A stretch of DNA of 64,000 bases from Neorhizobium galegae. GTDB taxonomy: Bacteria > Pseudomonadota > Alphaproteobacteria > Rhizobiales > Rhizobiaceae. The position numbers and the translations under genes were made by a program. The DNA is taken from the NCBI RefSeq assembly GCF_021391675.1, contig NZ_CP090096.1, forward strand, positions 496,001 through 560,000, read 5' to 3'. The notes under the pieces are model-generated. The model was not told the DNA's origin and searched no databases. It worked only from the letters and a program-made list of their open reading frames with translations. Positions 24,932-33,396 of the stretch are shown here, piece after piece. Position 1 is the stretch's first letter, and each line of letters starts with the position of its first letter.

Positions 24932-25375
24932 TCACTGCTGCGGCAGAACCACGCTGCTGTCAGTGGTGCTTTTGACCGGCTTCTGCCCCGGAACGTGGGA
25001 CATGCTGCGCGTCTTGCTTTGCAGCTCATCACCCTTGACCCGCGTTTTCGTCTGCGATTTGCTGAAGGTGCCCTGGTCCATGGCCTGCGCCTTCGACTGC
25101 GCTTTCAGCTGGTTCGGGTTCTCGTTGATCTTGGTCTGGCTCCTGGCTTTGCCATCGGCCGTCGCCGCACTGCCCCCAGAGCCGATCGAGGCTGTCGTGC
25201 CATCGTCGGTCTGACAGGCTCCGGCGGTGCCGAGTGTGCTTGCCGATGTGCCGCCTGCGGCGGCACTGCCGGCGGAGCCGACCGTGCCGGCCGATTTGCA
25301 GTCCTGTGCAAGCAAGGGTGTGGTGGCGACCGTGGCCATAAGCACAAGGCACGCCAGGGATATTTTCTTCGACAT
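24932..25375 (-). CDS. Secreted low-complexity protein with Thr/Gly/Ser repeats (147 aa)
   Basis: Begins with a signal peptide (MSKKISLACLVLMATVATTP, cleavage near LLAQ) and ATG 25375 follows AGGAG. The mature part has GTVGSAGSAAAGGTSAST and GTTASIGSGGSAAT stretches like the repeats of the gene at 25840, then a Lys/Gln/Ser-rich tail (KAQSKAQAMDQGTFSKSQTK). Two Cys (DCKS, ACQT) could pair. It is the last of three tandem genes for related secreted proteins. Function unknown; matrix or surface material is a guess. Confidence 0.7.
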   Translation of the reverse strand: MSKKISLACLVLMATVATTPLLAQDCKSAGTVGSAGSAAAGGTSASTLGTAGACQTDDGTTASIGSGGSAATADGKARSQTKINENPNQLKAQSKAQAMDQGTFSKSQTKTRVKGDELQSKTRSMSHVPGQKPVKSTTDSSVVLPQQ

Positions 25376-25386
25376 GTCTATCTCCT

Positions 25387-25779
25387 TCATTTCCGAGGCT
25401 TGGTGACGTCGCAGGTGCCGTCCGACCGGCGGGTGATCACCGTTCCATCAGGCCTGGTGACGCTTGCCGTCGAAAATGCCTGATTGCCGGCCGTGCCGGT
25501 TGTGACGGACGAGCCGGCGCTGGACGAAGCCGAGCCACCGCCCGAATGCATCGTCGTTGTCTTGCCGTCGATTGTCGTCGAGGACGATACGCTGCCGCCG
25601 CCTGCGGTTACCGATGTGGACGTGCCGTTGGCGATCGAGCCTGTACTTTCGATGACGGTACAGGTCGTGCCGTCGTCAAGCTTGATGGTTTCGGTGGCAA
25701 AGGCCGAGATCGCGGTAATGGTCGCCAGGATCAGCGGCAGTGCGAACGTGCCTTTGTATGCGAATGATGCCGAGGTCAT
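25387..25779 (-). CDS. Secreted Ser/Thr/Gly-rich protein (130 aa)
   Basis: A signal-peptide-like N-terminus (YKGTFALPLILATITAISAF, cleavage near ATE) precedes a segment TIKLDDGTTCTVIESTGSI and Ser/Gly-rich runs (TAGGGSVSSSTTIDGKT, SGGGSASSSAGSSV), ending SDGTCDVTKPRK. The DDGTTC and SDGTC units look like short beta hairpins with paired cysteines. AGGAG lies upstream of ATG 25779. It sits 11 bases upstream of the next repeat-protein gene, so co-transcription is likely. Function unknown. Confidence 0.72.
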   Translation of the reverse strand: MTSASFAYKGTFALPLILATITAISAFATETIKLDDGTTCTVIESTGSIANGTSTSVTAGGGSVSSSTTIDGKTTTMHSGGGSASSSAGSSVTTGTAGNQAFSTASVTRPDGTVITRRSDGTCDVTKPRK

Positions 25780-25798
25780 TTCGGCTCTCCTATTGATA

Positions 25799-25828
25799 GG
25801 ACGAAGGCGGAGCTATCCGCCCTCGTCC
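25799..25828 (-). terminator. Hairpin between repeat-protein genes
   Basis: GGACGA-A-GGCGGA pairs with TCCGCC-C-TCGTCC around a GCTA loop (12 of 13 pairs). It lies between the stop at 25840 and the start at 25779, so it could attenuate transcription or stabilise the upstream mRNA. No T run follows. Confidence 0.45.
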
Positions 25829-25839
25829 GATGGATGGGA

Positions 25840-26412
25840 CTAGCAGGAAGCGCCGTCTTTCTTGGCCTGGCCCGGAGGACATGCCTTCTTGCCCTGTCCA
25901 TGTTCAGAGCCGGCCGCGCCAGCCGAGCTGCCGCCGGTTCCGACCGAGCTGGTCGACATGCCGTCCTTGGCCGAGGTGCCGCCGGTGCCGAGCGTCGAAG
26001 CGGAGCCCGACCCACTGCCGGAACCTGCCGCCGAACCGCCGGTACCAACGGAGCTGCTGGACTGGCCATCGCCTGCGGACGTGCCACCGGTGCCGAGCGT
26101 GGATGCCGAGCCGGAGCCGCTGCCGGATCCTGCCGCCGAACCGCCGGTGCCAACCGAGCTGCTGGACTGGCCACCGCCTGCGGAAGAACCGCCGGTGCCC
26201 AGGGTCGAGGCGGAACCGGAGCCGCAGTTGGTCGTGCCGGGGGCGCAGTTCGTTCCGGCAGAACTGCCGCCCGTCCCGACCGTGCTGCTGGAGGTGCCGC
26301 CGCCGGCGCTGGTGCCTCCGGTGCCGACCGTGCTGCTGGTCTGGGCGAAGGCAGACAGAGTGGTGCCCGCGAGAAGCGCCGCGGCAAACGCCGCGCGTGT
26401 AACAATGTTCAT
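25840..26412 (-). CDS. Secreted repeat protein with SVGTGGSSAG-type repeats (190 aa)
   Basis: A signal peptide (MNIVTRAAFAAALLAGTTLS, cleavage after AFAQ) is followed by Thr/Ser/Gly repeats built from STVGTGGTSAG and STLGTGGSSAG units. From residue 64, three tandem 35-residue blocks occur (coding span 25909-26223). The end GQGKKACPPGQAKKDGASC carries two Cys. The composition suggests an extended, flexible surface or matrix protein. ATG 26412 has GGAG upstream. It leads a run of three similar genes (25840, 25387, 24932). The family is not recognised. Confidence 0.75.
   Translation of the reverse strand: MNIVTRAAFAAALLAGTTLSAFAQTSSTVGTGGTSAGGGTSSSTVGTGGSSAGTNCAPGTTNCGSGSASTLGTGGSSAGGGQSSSSVGTGGSAAGSGSGSGSASTLGTGGTSAGDGQSSSSVGTGGSAAGSGSGSGSASTLGTGGTSAKDGMSTSSVGTGGSSAGAAGSEHGQGKKACPPGQAKKDGASC
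25909..26223 (-). repeat. Three tandem 105-bp repeats inside the secreted repeat protein gene
   Basis: Codons 64-98, 99-133 and 134-168 encode three versions of a 35-residue unit that begins GSGSASTLGTGG and includes SSVGTGGSAAG. The units differ by a few substitutions, so copy number could change by slippage or recombination. Confidence 0.7.
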
Positions 26413-26646
26413 GTCTTATCTCCTTGAGTTTCCACATGCTTCCGACCGCGAACAGCGTTTCCGAAGCTGTGGAGAAAACTGGCTTCCGACGGCGCGTGTT
26501 CCCGCCCTCAGGCTTCAGTCCCATCCAGGCTTAGACCTTAGGCCATGGGCGACATCGACCAAGGTCCGGTGCAATGAGGAAAAGGTCGCGAACGCGGAAC
26601 TTGGACCGCAATCGCGGGTTCGTGGCGTCTCGAAAAGGAGGTTCAG

Positions 26647-26739
26647 ATGGAAGAGAGCGTGTATCAGGCGCGGTGGCTGTTGATCATCATCGCTTTGCTG
26701 GCAGTCGGAATGACCACCGTCGGCGCCGCAGCCGGGTGA
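26647..26739 (+). CDS. Very small membrane protein (30 aa)
   Basis: AAAAGGAGG lies 5-6 bases before ATG 26647. The peptide MEESVYQARWLLIIIALLAV, then GMTTVGAAAG, is one membrane helix with a charged N-terminus. It diverges from the repeat-protein cluster and is below usual size limits. Function unknown. Confidence 0.55.
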   Translation: MEESVYQARWLLIIIALLAVGMTTVGAAAG

Positions 26740-26932
26740 GCCGGCCTGGGGGCGGCTGGCGGGACAGAGCGCCTTCTTTGCCGGGTCCCTGGAGATTGAT
26801 GCCCGGGCGGGCCTTTAGCCGTTCAGTCTGAGAGACAGGCACCCGAGCACCTGCCGCCAGATCAAAGCGCTTCCCACCTCAGGTCTTTGGTAAGGCATGC
26901 CGGGTTGGGTCGCCACCCGACATGCCGGATCG

Positions 26933-28210
26933 TCACTTTACCGCCAGCGCCTCGTTGATCTTGCCGGCATCTGCCTCGAGGTTCTTGTAGGTTTCCTCCA
27001 GGCTCAATTCGCCGACGATGAGCTGGCTCATGCGCTGGACGATCTGCTGGTAGATCGCCGTCCCGCCCTTCATGCGTTCGAAATCGCGCGCGGCCTGCGG
27101 AACGTTCTTCTTGTTGTCCAGAAACACCGCCATGGATGCCTTGGCGTCGTCGCTGGAGATCTTGTATTGCGGGTTCTTGATGTCCGCTCCCGTCAGGATG
27201 ACATAGGTCTCGGCGATTTCGCGCTGCACCTTCTCGGAGCCGAGAAACTCGATGAACTGCGCCACGGCTTCGGGATGTTCCGTGCGCTTGAAGCCGACGA
27301 TTGCCGTCGCACCCGGCATCGCATAGCAACCCGCATCGCCGCAGGGTGCGTTGATCGCCGTCCACTGGAAGGCGTTGCCGATCTTCTTCTGGAAGGGGTT
27401 CACCATCCAGTTGCCGGCGAGGTAGGTGACGACATTGCCGTTGACGAACTCATCGCCCATGTTCTTGTACTGCGAGCCGCCGGCTGCCCCCCACATTTCC
27501 TTCGGGAAACTGCCGTTCTGGGTCCAGGAATAGAGGTCGGCGATATATTTGCGGGCGCCTGCATCCGGGAAATTGAACTTGCCGTCCTTCACGTAGACCG
27601 AGCCGTAGGAATAGGCGCCGCCGGAAAAACGGTGGCCCGACCGGTCCATGGTGAAGGGGATCTGCGCGCCCGTCGCCTTTGCGACGCGGGCGGAGGCTTC
27701 CACGATCTCCTTGAGCGTGGCCTTCGGGCCGGGCAGCGGTTCGCCGGCCTGCTCGAACAAGGTCTTGTTGACGAACGGCAGGTTCAGCGTCTGTGACGCG
27801 ACGTAGCCGTTGATCGATTTCGGGTCGTTGATATTCGGCAGGCGGAGTTGGTTGAGGCTGTCTCCGTGGAGCTTGGCGAAGGCGTCCGGGTCCTTCATGT
27901 GGGAACGCATGTCGAGATAATAGGGCGCGAGCTGCCAATCGGTGATCTTGGCCAGATCCGGACCCTTACCTGCCGCCAACTGGACCGGCAGTTGTTTCAC
28001 CACCGCATCATAGCCGGAAGACACGAAATTGACCTTGACGTCGGGATGTGACGCCTCGAATTCCTTGCTCAAGGCGGCCATGCGCTCGACGTAGCCCTGG
28101 TCGTCGTCGGTGAACAAGAAAGTAATGGTCTTGGCGTCCGCCATGGCCGCGCCCGAAAGAGCGAAGGCCGAGAATACGAACGCACTTATCCCGGATAGAA
28201 GTCTCTGCAT
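26933..28210 (-). CDS. Carbohydrate ABC transporter substrate-binding protein (family 1)
   Basis: The 425-residue periplasmic protein has a signal peptide (MQRLLSGISAFVFSAFALSG, cleavage after AMA) and the extracellular solute-binding family 1 fold: MAALSKEFEASHPDVKVNFV, KGPDLAKITDWQLAPYY and YAMPGATAIVGFKRTEHPEA. It should deliver an oligosaccharide to the ABC importer encoded by 33384-36545. It diverges from the 839-aa enzyme gene at 28406, and the palindrome at 28226-28239 lies just upstream of its ribosome binding site (GGGAGG). By context the ligand is an unsaturated galacturonate or rhamnogalacturonan oligosaccharide. Confidence 0.9.
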   Translation of the reverse strand: MQRLLSGISAFVFSAFALSGAAMADAKTITFLFTDDDQGYVERMAALSKEFEASHPDVKVNFVSSGYDAVVKQLPVQLAAGKGPDLAKITDWQLAPYYLDMRSHMKDPDAFAKLHGDSLNQLRLPNINDPKSINGYVASQTLNLPFVNKTLFEQAGEPLPGPKATLKEIVEASARVAKATGAQIPFTMDRSGHRFSGGAYSYGSVYVKDGKFNFPDAGARKYIADLYSWTQNGSFPKEMWGAAGGSQYKNMGDEFVNGNVVTYLAGNWMVNPFQKKIGNAFQWTAINAPCGDAGCYAMPGATAIVGFKRTEHPEAVAQFIEFLGSEKVQREIAETYVILTGADIKNPQYKISSDDAKASMAVFLDNKKNVPQAARDFERMKGGTAIYQQIVQRMSQLIVGELSLEETYKNLEADAGKINEALAVK

Positions 28211-28225
28211 TTTTCATCCTCCCAA

Positions 28226-28239
28226 TGAAAATATTTTCA
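28226..28239. promoter_or_regulatory. Operator candidate O1, upstream of the binding-protein gene
   Basis: TGAAAATATTTTCA is a perfect 14-bp palindrome 16-29 bases upstream of the start at 28210. An identical core occurs at 28373-28386, with centres 147 bases apart (about 14 helical turns). The nearby LacI regulator is the likely ligand. Confidence 0.7.
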
Positions 28240-28371
28240 CAATTCGAAAGATTTCCTTTCGGATTTTCCTTCGAATTTCTCCTTTTTGAAGCTTGACAAT
28301 CCAAACGTCAAGCTGTCTTGTCGCCCTAAATTCGAAACTGCTCACAAAGCTGACGTTGCGAGTTTCAATTT

Positions 28372-28387
28372 ATGAAAATATTTTCAT
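28372..28387. promoter_or_regulatory. Operator candidate O2, upstream of the 839-aa gene
   Basis: ATGAAAATATTTTCAT is a perfect 16-bp palindrome that contains the same core as O1 and ends 18 bases before the start at 28406. Its position could block transcription of the catabolic operon. Confidence 0.7.
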
Positions 28388-28405
28388 GATCTGAGGGAGG
28401 CAGTC

Positions 28406-30925
28406 ATGGAGCATTCACCTGCAGCCGCAGGTCGTTCGGACGGCGCCAGCTATCATGTCGCTCCCGGCGAAACCTTCACCGCGTGGGTCGTCTCGGATTT
28501 GCGCCAGACGTATTTTCCAGGTGAACCGGCGCCGGCGGAAGATCGCGTCGATTATCGCTTCATCAACGGCTTCGTGGATGTCGGCGACCTGCCTTGCAGA
28601 AAAGCCTTCCAGGCACAGATGATCGGGCGGGAAATTCGTGCCGAGCACGACTGGAAACCGGCCTCCCTGAACCTGCCGGGGCCGAACCGCCGCGTCGAGT
28701 TCACCGGCTTCTGGCACGTGCCCATCCATGTCGGACGCTGGCTGCGCGGCAGTTTCCGCGCCGAGGCCGTCCGCCATGTGCCGATGCGGCTGAGAACCTG
28801 CGGCGGCGTGCGGATCTGGGTGAATGGCGAGGAACAGGTGCGGTTCGAGCCCTTCCGGCGCAACGTCGAAAGCGAGACCGAGATCGTCCTGGCGCTGAAG
28901 GCCGGCGACAACGACATCCTTCTCTTGACCGAAGACCTGGCGGAAAGGGACACGATCTGGTTCTTCGAGTTGGAACTGGCCGATACCCAACCCCTGGACA
29001 TCGCCCTGCCCACCGTGCTGGACCGGCAGGAAGTCCGGCGGCTGGAGCTCCTAGCGCGCGCCATCCGCCCCGCGGCCGACGTTTTCGTCGACCGCCCGTT
29101 GGAAATCCTCTTCGACACCCCGCCTGGGGCCGATCTGCCCGTCGGCATCGAGGTCTACAGCCATGGCCATGACCGGGCCGTGCTGGCGAAGGCGGACCTG
29201 ACGCTGGGTGCCGGCGAGACACGGCTTGTCGCTGCCGCAATCAAAGGCCTGCCGGACGGATATCACGGCATCAGGCTGAAGATCGGATCCGGCGCCGCCG
29301 CCGTCGCCCGCCATATCGACGCCGCCTTCATGAGCGGCCTCGTCCTGCCGCAAGCCGCCGCCACGCTTGCCGAGCGCAAGCGCGAGGCGCTGATCTTCAG
29401 CGCCCGTTTCGGCGCCGAGCGGATCGGCCGCGTGCTTGCCATGGCTGCAACCGGCGAGATCGACCGCCAGGCGATGGACAGGATCATCGCCGCCACGCTC
29501 GAGGTCATCGACCGCCGGGAGGATTGTTCCGATTTCGTGATGGTGCCGCTCCTCTGGCTCCTCGGCGAATATCAGCATGTCCTGTCACCGCAGACGACGG
29601 CAAACATCCGCGCCTCCGTCGCCGGCTACCGCTACTGGGTGGACGAGCCAGGCAACGACGTCATGTGGTTCTGGAGCGAGAACCACGTCCTGTGCTTCCA
29701 CACGAGCCAGCTGATCGCCGGCAGGTTGATGCCGGATACCGTGTTCTCCGCATCGGGCAGGGCGGGACGCGAGCAGGCGCAACTGGCGGAAGAGCGGCTT
29801 CGGCGCTGGTTCGACAGCGTCGAGGCCCACGGCCTCGCCGAATGGAATTCCGCAGCCTATTATCCGGTGGATTTCATCGGTCTGCTCGCTCTCGAACGCT
29901 GGGGCGGAGACGATATCGCCCCGCGTGCCCGCCATCAGCTGGATCTGATCTTCCGGATGATCGCGCTGCACACGCTGGCGGGCGTTCCGGCCGGCTCGCA
30001 GGGGCGGGCCTACGACAAGGAGCTGCGGGCCGGGCCTCTCACGGAGCTGGCGCCATTCGCCCGCGTGGCATTCGGCAGCGGCTGGCTGAACGGCGGCGTC
30101 GCTTCGCTGCCGATGTTCTGCGCCGGTTCCTACGCGCCGCCGGCCGACCTGCCGGAGTTTGCCCAGCTGGCGCGCGGACGCTCGATCGAGGCGCGTTATG
30201 CGCAGGGGCTCGAAAGCGGCAAGCTCGTGCTCTTCAAGACGGAAGCCTCGCAGCTCTCGACCGTGGTCGATCACAAGACGGGCCGGCGGGGGCATCAGCA
30301 GCATGTGCTCGACATTCGGCTTGCGGGCCATCCGATGGCGAGGCTCTGGGTGAACCATCCCGGCGAAGACGACCCCTGGGGCACGCAACGCCCCTCCTAT
30401 TGGGCCGGCAACGGCGTTCTCCCCCGCGTCATGCAATATCGCGACGTCGCCCTGCTGATTGCCGACACCGAAGGCACGCGCCATGCCTGGACCCATGCCT
30501 ATCTAGGACGCGACGGCCTCGACGAGGTCGTCATGGACGGAAACTGGCTCATCACCCGCTCGGGCCGGGGTTTCGCGGCGCTCTACGCCACGAACGGCCT
30601 TGAACTCGTGACCGATGGAGCGACCGCCGGACGCGAGGTGCGCTCCGAGGGTGTCCTCACCGGCTGGGCGGCCGTGGTGGGCGCGGGCGACGAAGCCGCT
30701 TTCCATCGTTTCGTCGAACGTATCCGCGCCACCTCCGTCTCGTTCGACACCGATAGCAAGGTGCTGAGCCTTTCGCCGCCGGACCGCGAAACACTGGCGC
30801 TCGCTTATGCCGGGGAATTCACCGTCGGCGGAGAGCCGCGACCTTTCATCCACGACCAGCCCGTGCCGATCCTGACCCATGACAGCACGACCGCCGACGC
30901 CGGCGCCCATCCATTTTATGCATAA
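28406..30925 (+). CDS. Unclassified 839-aa protein with toroid-like core, candidate polysaccharide lyase or hydrolase
   Basis: I do not recognise the family. The first ~300 residues are beta-rich, with a carbohydrate-binding-like segment GGVRIWVNGEEQVRFEPF. The middle (about 310-560) is helical and resembles an alpha/alpha toroid: NDVMWFWSENHVLCFHTSQL and GLAEWNSAAYYPVDFIGLLA hold clustered Trp, His, Glu, Asn and Tyr residues such as catalytic sites use. SQGRAYDKELRAG follows, and the C-terminus is beta-rich again. No signal peptide is present, so it acts in the cytoplasm. It is first in an operon with GH105, GH28 and an ABC importer. GGGAGG supports the start. A lyase or debranching hydrolase for imported pectin oligosaccharides is inferred. 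Confidence 0.7.
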   Translation: MEHSPAAAGRSDGASYHVAPGETFTAWVVSDLRQTYFPGEPAPAEDRVDYRFINGFVDVGDLPCRKAFQAQMIGREIRAEHDWKPASLNLPGPNRRVEFTGFWHVPIHVGRWLRGSFRAEAVRHVPMRLRTCGGVRIWVNGEEQVRFEPFRRNVESETEIVLALKAGDNDILLLTEDLAERDTIWFFELELADTQPLDIALPTVLDRQEVRRLELLARAIRPAADVFVDRPLEILFDTPPGADLPVGIEVYSHGHDRAVLAKADLTLGAGETRLVAAAIKGLPDGYHGIRLKIGSGAAAVARHIDAAFMSGLVLPQAAATLAERKREALIFSARFGAERIGRVLAMAATGEIDRQAMDRIIAATLEVIDRREDCSDFVMVPLLWLLGEYQHVLSPQTTANIRASVAGYRYWVDEPGNDVMWFWSENHVLCFHTSQLIAGRLMPDTVFSASGRAGREQAQLAEERLRRWFDSVEAHGLAEWNSAAYYPVDFIGLLALERWGGDDIAPRARHQLDLIFRMIALHTLAGVPAGSQGRAYDKELRAGPLTELAPFARVAFGSGWLNGGVASLPMFCAGSYAPPADLPEFAQLARGRSIEARYAQGLESGKLVLFKTEASQLSTVVDHKTGRRGHQQHVLDIRLAGHPMARLWVNHPGEDDPWGTQRPSYWAGNGVLPRVMQYRDVALLIADTEGTRHAWTHAYLGRDGLDEVVMDGNWLITRSGRGFAALYATNGLELVTDGATAGREVRSEGVLTGWAAVVGAGDEAAFHRFVERIRATSVSFDTDSKVLSLSPPDRETLALAYAGEFTVGGEPRPFIHDQPVPILTHDSTTADAGAHPFYA

Positions 30926-30940
30926 AGGACATTCCGACCG

Positions 30941-32035
30941 ATGGATTCGATGACCCTCAACAAACCGGTCCTGCAGGAGACGATCGATCAGGTCGCGGTT
31001 GCGTTCAGCCGCCTCAAGGGCATCAAGGAAGGCCTTGCCGGTGCGGATGCGGACGGCGGTATCCAGTTCGACGAATGGGACTGGGAAGTCGGCGTCGGCC
31101 TCTACGGCTTCCTGCGCCGCGCGCTTGCCGCCGGCGACCGGAAGGCTATCGACGACCTCGTCGCCTGGTACGGCCGGCAAATCGGCCGGGGCCTGCCGCC
31201 GCGGCAGATCAACAGCACGGCACCCATGCTGCCGCTCGCCATCCTCATCGAACATGTCGACCGGCCGGATTTCCGCACGCTCGTCGAGGATTGGGCGGAC
31301 TGGCTCGTCCACCGGCTTCCGAAGACCGAGGACGGCGGTTTTCAGCACGTCGTCAAGGAACGGCTGAACGACGGCGAGCTCTGGGACGATACGCTGTTCA
31401 TGGCCGGCCTGTTTCTGGCACGCGCAGGCGTCGCCTGCGGGCGTCGCGACTGGATCGACGAGGCCGTCTACCAGTTCATGGTGCATGCCCGCTATCTGTC
31501 CGATCCGGTCACGGGGCTCTGGTATCACGGCTGGACCTTCAACGGCCGGCACAATTTCGCCAAGGCCTTCTGGGCGCGCGGCAACGCCTGGATCACGGTC
31601 GCCATTCCCGAACTGTTCGAGCTCGTTCCCGACCTCGAGGAAAAGGACAAGCGTTTCCTGTCGAACGTGCTTGCGAGCCAGGTGCGCTCGCTGAAGCGGC
31701 TGCAGCGCCCGGACGGCATGTTCCATACGCTGCTCGACGACCCGACATCTCCCCTTGAAACATCGGCGACGGCCGGTATTGCCTACGGCATCCTGCGCGG
31801 CATCGATGCGGGCATCCTGGATGCCTCCAACCGGGTGCATGCGGAACGCGCGCTGGCGGCCGTGCTCTCACAGGTCGATGACGAGGGCGTCGTCCAGGGC
31901 GTTTCGGATGGCACACCGATGGGGCACGATCTGGATTTCTATCGTCGGATCCCCAACCTGCCGACCCCTTACGGGCAGGCGCTGACGATGCTGCTGCTGA
32001 CCGAAGTCCTGCTCGAGGGCGAGGAGGGTGCATGA
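30941..32035 (+). CDS. GH105-family unsaturated rhamnogalacturonyl/galacturonyl hydrolase
   Basis: The 364-residue protein is an alpha/alpha-barrel enzyme of the GH88/GH105 type. Characteristic stretches are ELWDDTLFMAGLFLARAG with the catalytic Asp, KAFWARGNAWITVAIPE and the C-terminal PTPYGQALTMLLLTEVL. These hydrolases remove the unsaturated uronate from oligosaccharides produced by pectin lyases (YteR/RhiN-like). No signal peptide is present, which fits cytoplasmic work on imported oligosaccharides. It starts 15 bases after the 839-aa gene and its stop overlaps the GH28 start. Confidence 0.9.
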   Translation: MDSMTLNKPVLQETIDQVAVAFSRLKGIKEGLAGADADGGIQFDEWDWEVGVGLYGFLRRALAAGDRKAIDDLVAWYGRQIGRGLPPRQINSTAPMLPLAILIEHVDRPDFRTLVEDWADWLVHRLPKTEDGGFQHVVKERLNDGELWDDTLFMAGLFLARAGVACGRRDWIDEAVYQFMVHARYLSDPVTGLWYHGWTFNGRHNFAKAFWARGNAWITVAIPELFELVPDLEEKDKRFLSNVLASQVRSLKRLQRPDGMFHTLLDDPTSPLETSATAGIAYGILRGIDAGILDASNRVHAERALAAVLSQVDDEGVVQGVSDGTPMGHDLDFYRRIPNLPTPYGQALTMLLLTEVLLEGEEGA

Positions 32036-33396
32036 ACAGGTTCCCGTCCCTTCTCATCGAGCCCATGCAGGAGGATGAGACGGCGCGCATTCAGGCGGCG
32101 ATCGACCAAGTGGCAGCGCGCGGCGGCGGCTGCGTCGAACTTGCCGAAGGCATCCACAATACGCGCGGCCTGCGGCTACAATCCGGCGTCGAGCTTCATC
32201 TGGCCAGTGGCGCGATCCTCCGCCCGGCGGCCGACTACGGGGCTTACGAGCAGACATCGGTTTCGGTTGTCGCCGAGAAGTCGAACCGTGCCATGATCGT
32301 CGCCAGAAACGCGACGGATATAGCCTTGACCGGCCCTGGACGGATCGAGGCTGGCGGCGAACATTTCATCGCCGGCAACGACGAGGCGATGGGCACCTTT
32401 GTCCCGGCGGAATTCCGCCCGCGGGTGGTGGTCTTCGAATCCTGCCGCGGCGTCCGGATCGAGCGATTGGAAATTGTCGATTCGCCGATGTGGACGCTGC
32501 ACCTCGTCAATTGCGACGACGTCTATGTCGGCGGTGTGAAGGTATCGAACAACCGGCGCATGCCGAATACCGACGGCCTCGTGCTCGACGCCTGCCGGCA
32601 TGCAGTGGTGGAGGACTGCGTCATATCGACGGCCGATGACGGTATCTGCCTGAAGACCAGCGCCGGACCGGACGGCCAGGCGATCGGAGAATGCGAAAAC
32701 GTGCTCGTGCGCCGCTGCCTGGTCGAAAGCAACAGCTGCGCGCTCAAGATCGGCACGGAATCCTACGGCGATTTCACCGACGTCGTTTTCGAGGACTGCC
32801 GCGTCCACGATTCAAACAGGGGATTGGGGCTGTTTTCGCGCGACGGCGGGCACATGACCGATATACGCTTCTCCCGGATAGAGGTCGATTGCCACGAGAC
32901 GCTCGACGGCTTCTGGGGATCGGGCGAAGCGCTGACGGTAACGGTGGTGGATCGCATCCCCACCCGCCGGGCCGGTGCCGTTCGAAACCTCGTCGTCGAG
33001 GACCTCGACGGCCAGATGGAGGGAGCGATCGCGCTCGTCTCGACGTCCGCCGCAGGAATCGAGGGCGTCAGGCTTTCGCGGCTGCGACTGCGGCAGCGAA
33101 AAGGCCCGCTCGGCACCGGACTTCGCTATGATCTGAGGCCGACCAACGCGGATATCGCACCGAGCGCGGACGCTGCCGGCCGTGCGAATGCTTGGACGAA
33201 GGGCGCGGACGGACGGGTGGTCGGCCTCGTCGGCTACCCGGGCGGCATGCCGGCGCTTTTTACCGCCGGCATAGAGGGGATTACGATCGAGGAGACGCAT
33301 TTCGAGAGGCCGCAACCGATACCGGAAGGCTGGAACGTCGAAAGCGTCATCCATAAAGTGACTGAACCTGACGGGAGCAGGGAATGGGAAATCTGA
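32032..33396 (+). CDS. GH28-family polygalacturonase-like hydrolase
   Basis: The 454-residue right-handed beta-helix enzyme carries GH28 signatures: [15 protein letters not shown] with NTDG and [14 protein letters not shown] with the paired Asp, then [12 protein letters not shown] and [13 protein letters not shown] in the region that usually holds catalytic or binding residues. The canonical His of GHG is not obvious, so specificity may differ from classic polygalacturonases. No signal peptide is seen; it probably acts from an exo position on short galacturonan or rhamnogalacturonan chains in the cytoplasm. ATG overlaps the GH105 stop, and its 3' end overlaps the ATPase gene. Confidence 0.88.
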   Translation: MNRFPSLLIEPMQEDETARIQAAIDQVAARGGGCVELAEGIHNTRGLRLQSGVELHLASGAILRPAADYGAYEQTSVSVVAEKSNRAMIVARNATDIALTGPGRIEAGGEHFIAGNDEAMGTFVPAEFRPRVVVFESCRGVRIERLEIVDSPMWTLHLVNCDDVYVGGVKVSNNRRMPNTDGLVLDACRHAVVEDCVISTADDGICLKTSAGPDGQAIGECENVLVRRCLVESNSCALKIGTESYGDFTDVVFEDCRVHDSNRGLGLFSRDGGHMTDIRFSRIEVDCHETLDGFWGSGEALTVTVVDRIPTRRAGAVRNLVVEDLDGQMEGAIALVSTSAAGIEGVRLSRLRLRQRKGPLGTGLRYDLRPTNADIAPSADAAGRANAWTKGADGRVVGLVGYPGGMPALFTAGIEGITIEETHFERPQPIPEGWNVESVIHKVTEPDGSREWEI

